Shown: positions 62,422 to 64,000 of the stretch, piece by piece | Position numbering within the stretch: the stretch's first letter is position 1 | How the letters are laid out: each line of letters opens with the position of its first letter | From: Solimonas sp. | GTDB lineage: Bacteria; Pseudomonadota; Gammaproteobacteria; Nevskiales; Nevskiaceae | Reading direction: 5' to 3' | NCBI GenBank assembly: GCA_030149365.1 | Contig: JASBRP010000018.1 | Location: 1 to 64,000 of the forward strand | DNA: 64,000 nucleotides | Made by a program: the position numbers and the translations under genes | The notes under the pieces: model-generated | The model's database searches: none | What the model saw: the letters and a program-made list of their open reading frames with translations, nothing else | Told to the model about the DNA's origin: nothing

Positions 62422-63489
62422 TCAGTCCTGCACGGTCTTCTGGTCTCGCTCCAGCGGCTCGATGTCCGCCTGGAGCAGGCTCATCTGCTCGCGGTACCAC
62501 GCATCGACGCGGCGCTCCACCGCGCGCTGCAGTTCGCCGCTGGCGAGCAGGTAGCCATCGGCTGCCCGCTTGCACTCGTTGAAAGCCGCGAACTCCTCCG
62601 GCCCCGGATAATCGCCCTTGCTGATGGCGGCCTCGGCCTCCGGGCTTACCTGGCCGCAGCTGTAGGCACCGGCCTCGAGGTAGGCCTGCGCTGCAGCCTT
62701 GCGATCGCCACGCGCCAGTTCCAGTTCGGCCAGGCCACGCTGCAGGGTCGACAGGCGGATCGCCGGATTGGCGTCCCAGGTGCTCTGGACCCCGGCCCGG
62801 GTCGAGCGTCGCAGCCACTGCTCGGAACGCTCGTAGGCGGTGGCGGCCAGGTCCAGGTAGTTGGCGGCCTCTGTCTTCTTGCCCTTCTGCTGCAGGGCAC
62901 CGGCATGGGCAAGCAAGGTGGCGGCCACGTCGCGCTCGAGCTGCTCGCTGCCGACCAGGTTCATCTGCTGCAGGCGCAGCCGGTTCTCATGGCTCGCATG
63001 CTCCTCGAACACCTCGTAGAGCGCGTCGGAGGAGTTGCGCGCGGTTTCGAGCAGCGCCGGAACGTCGGCGCTGTTCTGCTGGATCGCGGTCTGGATCAGT
63101 TCGGACTGGAGCTTCAGGTTATCGATCAACGCGTGGAAATGCTTGCCGCCGTCGTAGTGCTCCATCATCTGGCGGTAGCCACGATCCAGCACCGCGCGGG
63201 CCTCGTCGAGGTCGCCGCGCTTGCGCAGGTCATTGCCGTACACGGCCTGGGCGTTCAGGTATTCGCGGTAGAGGCCATGGCGCGCACTGGCGTCGGCGTC
63301 CGGGGCTGCCATGGCGCGTTCGATGCCGGAGATCAGCAGGCGGCAGGCTCGAGCCTCTGACTCTCCGAAGCACTTGAAGGTGTGGTCCTTTGCGGCCTGC
63401 TCGTAGAGCTTCTTCCAGCCGTCGCCCCCCTGGGCAGCCGCTGCCGTCGAAAACGCCAGCAGTGCCGCCAGCATCCCTGCCTGTCTCAT
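62422..63489 (-). CDS. Secreted helical (TPR-like) protein, unknown
   Basis: A 355-residue exported protein with a signal peptide (cleavage after AAAAQ near residue 20). The mature part is nearly all helix, with pairs of Cys (CFGESEARACRLL, YSCGQVS, FNECKRAADG) that may form disulfides, and TPR-like repeats such as AANYLDLAATAYERSEQWLRRS. I do not recognise the family. It lies between der and the accC terminator and is in the same direction as der, so it may be co-transcribed with it, as BamB often is in this place. Confidence 0.7.
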   Translation of the reverse strand: MRQAGMLAALLAFSTAAAAQGGDGWKKLYEQAAKDHTFKCFGESEARACRLLISGIERAMAAPDADASARHGLYREYLNAQAVYGNDLRKRGDLDEARAVLDRGYRQMMEHYDGGKHFHALIDNLKLQSELIQTAIQQNSADVPALLETARNSSDALYEVFEEHASHENRLRLQQMNLVGSEQLERDVAATLLAHAGALQQKGKKTEAANYLDLAATAYERSEQWLRRSTRAGVQSTWDANPAIRLSTLQRGLAELELARGDRKAAAQAYLEAGAYSCGQVSPEAEAAISKGDYPGPEEFAAFNECKRAADGYLLASGELQRAVERRVDAWYREQMSLLQADIEPLERDQKTVQD

Positions 63490-63542
63490 CGTCTGGCTCC
63501 GTTTGCGGCCACGCGGAGCGCGCGGCCGGTGGCAGCGCTGGC

Positions 63543-64000
63543 TCAGCGCTTCTTCACACGCGCCATCAGGCGCTTCTTCTTCTTGATCTGGCGGCCGGTC
63601 AGCTGGTTCTTGCGCCCCTTGAAGGGGTTTTCGCTGGTCTTGAAGGACAGCACCAGGGGGACACCGACCAGATTGAAGGCATCGCGGAAGCGGTTGGTCA
63701 GGTAGCGCTTGTAGACGTCCGGCAGCTTCTCGGTCTGGTTGCCGTGCACAACGATCATGGGCGGGTTCTGGCCGCCCTGGTGGGCATAGCGCAGCTTGAT
63801 GCGCCGCCCCAGCACGGCGGGCGGCTGGTGCTGCTCCACCGCCTTCTCCAGCACCTTGTTCAGTTCCGGGGTCGGCATCTCGCGCATGGTGGCGTCGTAG
63901 GCATCCTGCACGAAACCCATCAGCTCGCCGACGCCGGTGCCGTGGCGCGCGGAGATGTAGCGCACCGGGGCGTAGTCCAGGAACGGCATCTTCAGCGTGA
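63543..64000 (-). CDS. der: GTPase Der (EngA), C-terminal part
   Basis: The 5' end runs off the window; the visible ~150 residues are the end of the second GTPase domain (FLDYAPVRYISARHGTGVGELM) and the KH-like C-terminal domain of Der, ending in a basic tail (GRQIKKKKRLMARVKKR). Der acts in late 50S ribosome subunit assembly. Present start is not the true one. Confidence 0.93.
   Translation of the reverse strand, partial: TLKMPFLDYAPVRYISARHGTGVGELMGFVQDAYDATMREMPTPELNKVLEKAVEQHQPPAVLGRRIKLRYAHQGGQNPPMIVVHGNQTEKLPDVYKRYLTNRFRDAFNLVGVPLVLSFKTSENPFKGRKNQLTGRQIKKKKRLMARVKKR

Overview
The window is one stretch of a high-GC chromosome from a Gram-negative, aerobic proteobacterium. Outer-membrane and lipoprotein genes, an aroQ-accB-accC operon, cutA followed by a dsbD-like gene, and many lipid or steroid type oxidoreductases fit Gammaproteobacteria. 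The gene mix (Baeyer-Villiger type flavoenzymes, SDRs, ACADs, DUF2236, DUF1302, arabinose-binding-type AraC regulators) would suit Nevskiales/Solimonadaceae. That placement is inference from gene content only. No rRNA, tRNA, CRISPR array, phage or plasmid genes are visible.

Layout. 1-4.4 kb: a homopolymer-rich edge, a TetR regulator, and a divergent operon of SDR, ferritin-like di-iron protein and Baeyer-Villiger type monooxygenase. 4.4-9.8 kb: a TerC-family membrane protein with a strong sigma70 promoter and a yybP-ykoY type (manganese) riboswitch, a serine hydrolase, an ABC1/UbiB-like kinase, a small secreted protein and a DUF4442 thioesterase-fold protein. 9.8-18 kb: a sensor kinase and sigma54 activator pair, a DUF4166 gene overlapping a three-domain fusion (membrane, TIGR01777 epimerase, DUF393), and a large DUF1302 outer-membrane protein. 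18.2-22.3 kb: an AraC regulator divergent from an acyl-CoA dehydrogenase, nitronate monooxygenase and DUF2236 oxygenase operon. 22.3-31 kb: a retinol-saturase-like flavoprotein, a methyltransferase, a 1216-residue nucleotidase and choice-of-anchor I fusion lipoprotein, about 0.9 kb of repeat-rich intergenic DNA and a decayed IS10-like element. 31-42.5 kb: mixed enzymes (aldo/keto reductase, dienelactone hydrolase, EamA transporter, SDR), an LprI-like protein, a diguanylate cyclase, a pseudouridine synthase, a transglutaminase-like protein and DUF1631. 42.5-50.4 kb: a second monooxygenase region in which an AraC gene is divergent from SDR, patatin and monooxygenase genes, followed by a helical metal-site protein and a methyltransferase. 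50.4-58.5 kb: leftward ilvD, a lipoprotein, 1-Cys peroxiredoxin, two tandem paralogous sensor kinases and a MATE exporter. 58.6-64 kb: cutA, a dsbD alpha-domain gene and tlpA, then aroQ-accB-accC, a secreted helical protein and the C-terminal end of der.

How the genes work together. Two separate clusters (913-4362 and 43005-48191) each combine an SDR, a Baeyer-Villiger type monooxygenase and an all-helical protein with His/Glu metal-site motifs. In the second, an esterase of the patatin family is added and an AraC gene is divergent, a layout recalling the VirS/mymA locus of Mycobacterium tuberculosis. Both AraC-controlled divergent regions carry 7-10 bp direct repeats exactly 22 bp apart, which are good operator candidates. 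The likely common theme is oxidation and cleavage of ketonic lipids or other hydrophobic substrates, with envelope proteins (DUF1302, DUF1631, 7TM-type sensor kinases) around them.

Intergenic regions are unusually rich in dispersed palindromes: a 33-bp perfect inverted repeat, 40-bp exact repeats 26 kb apart, REP-like elements and a 113-bp MITE-like element.
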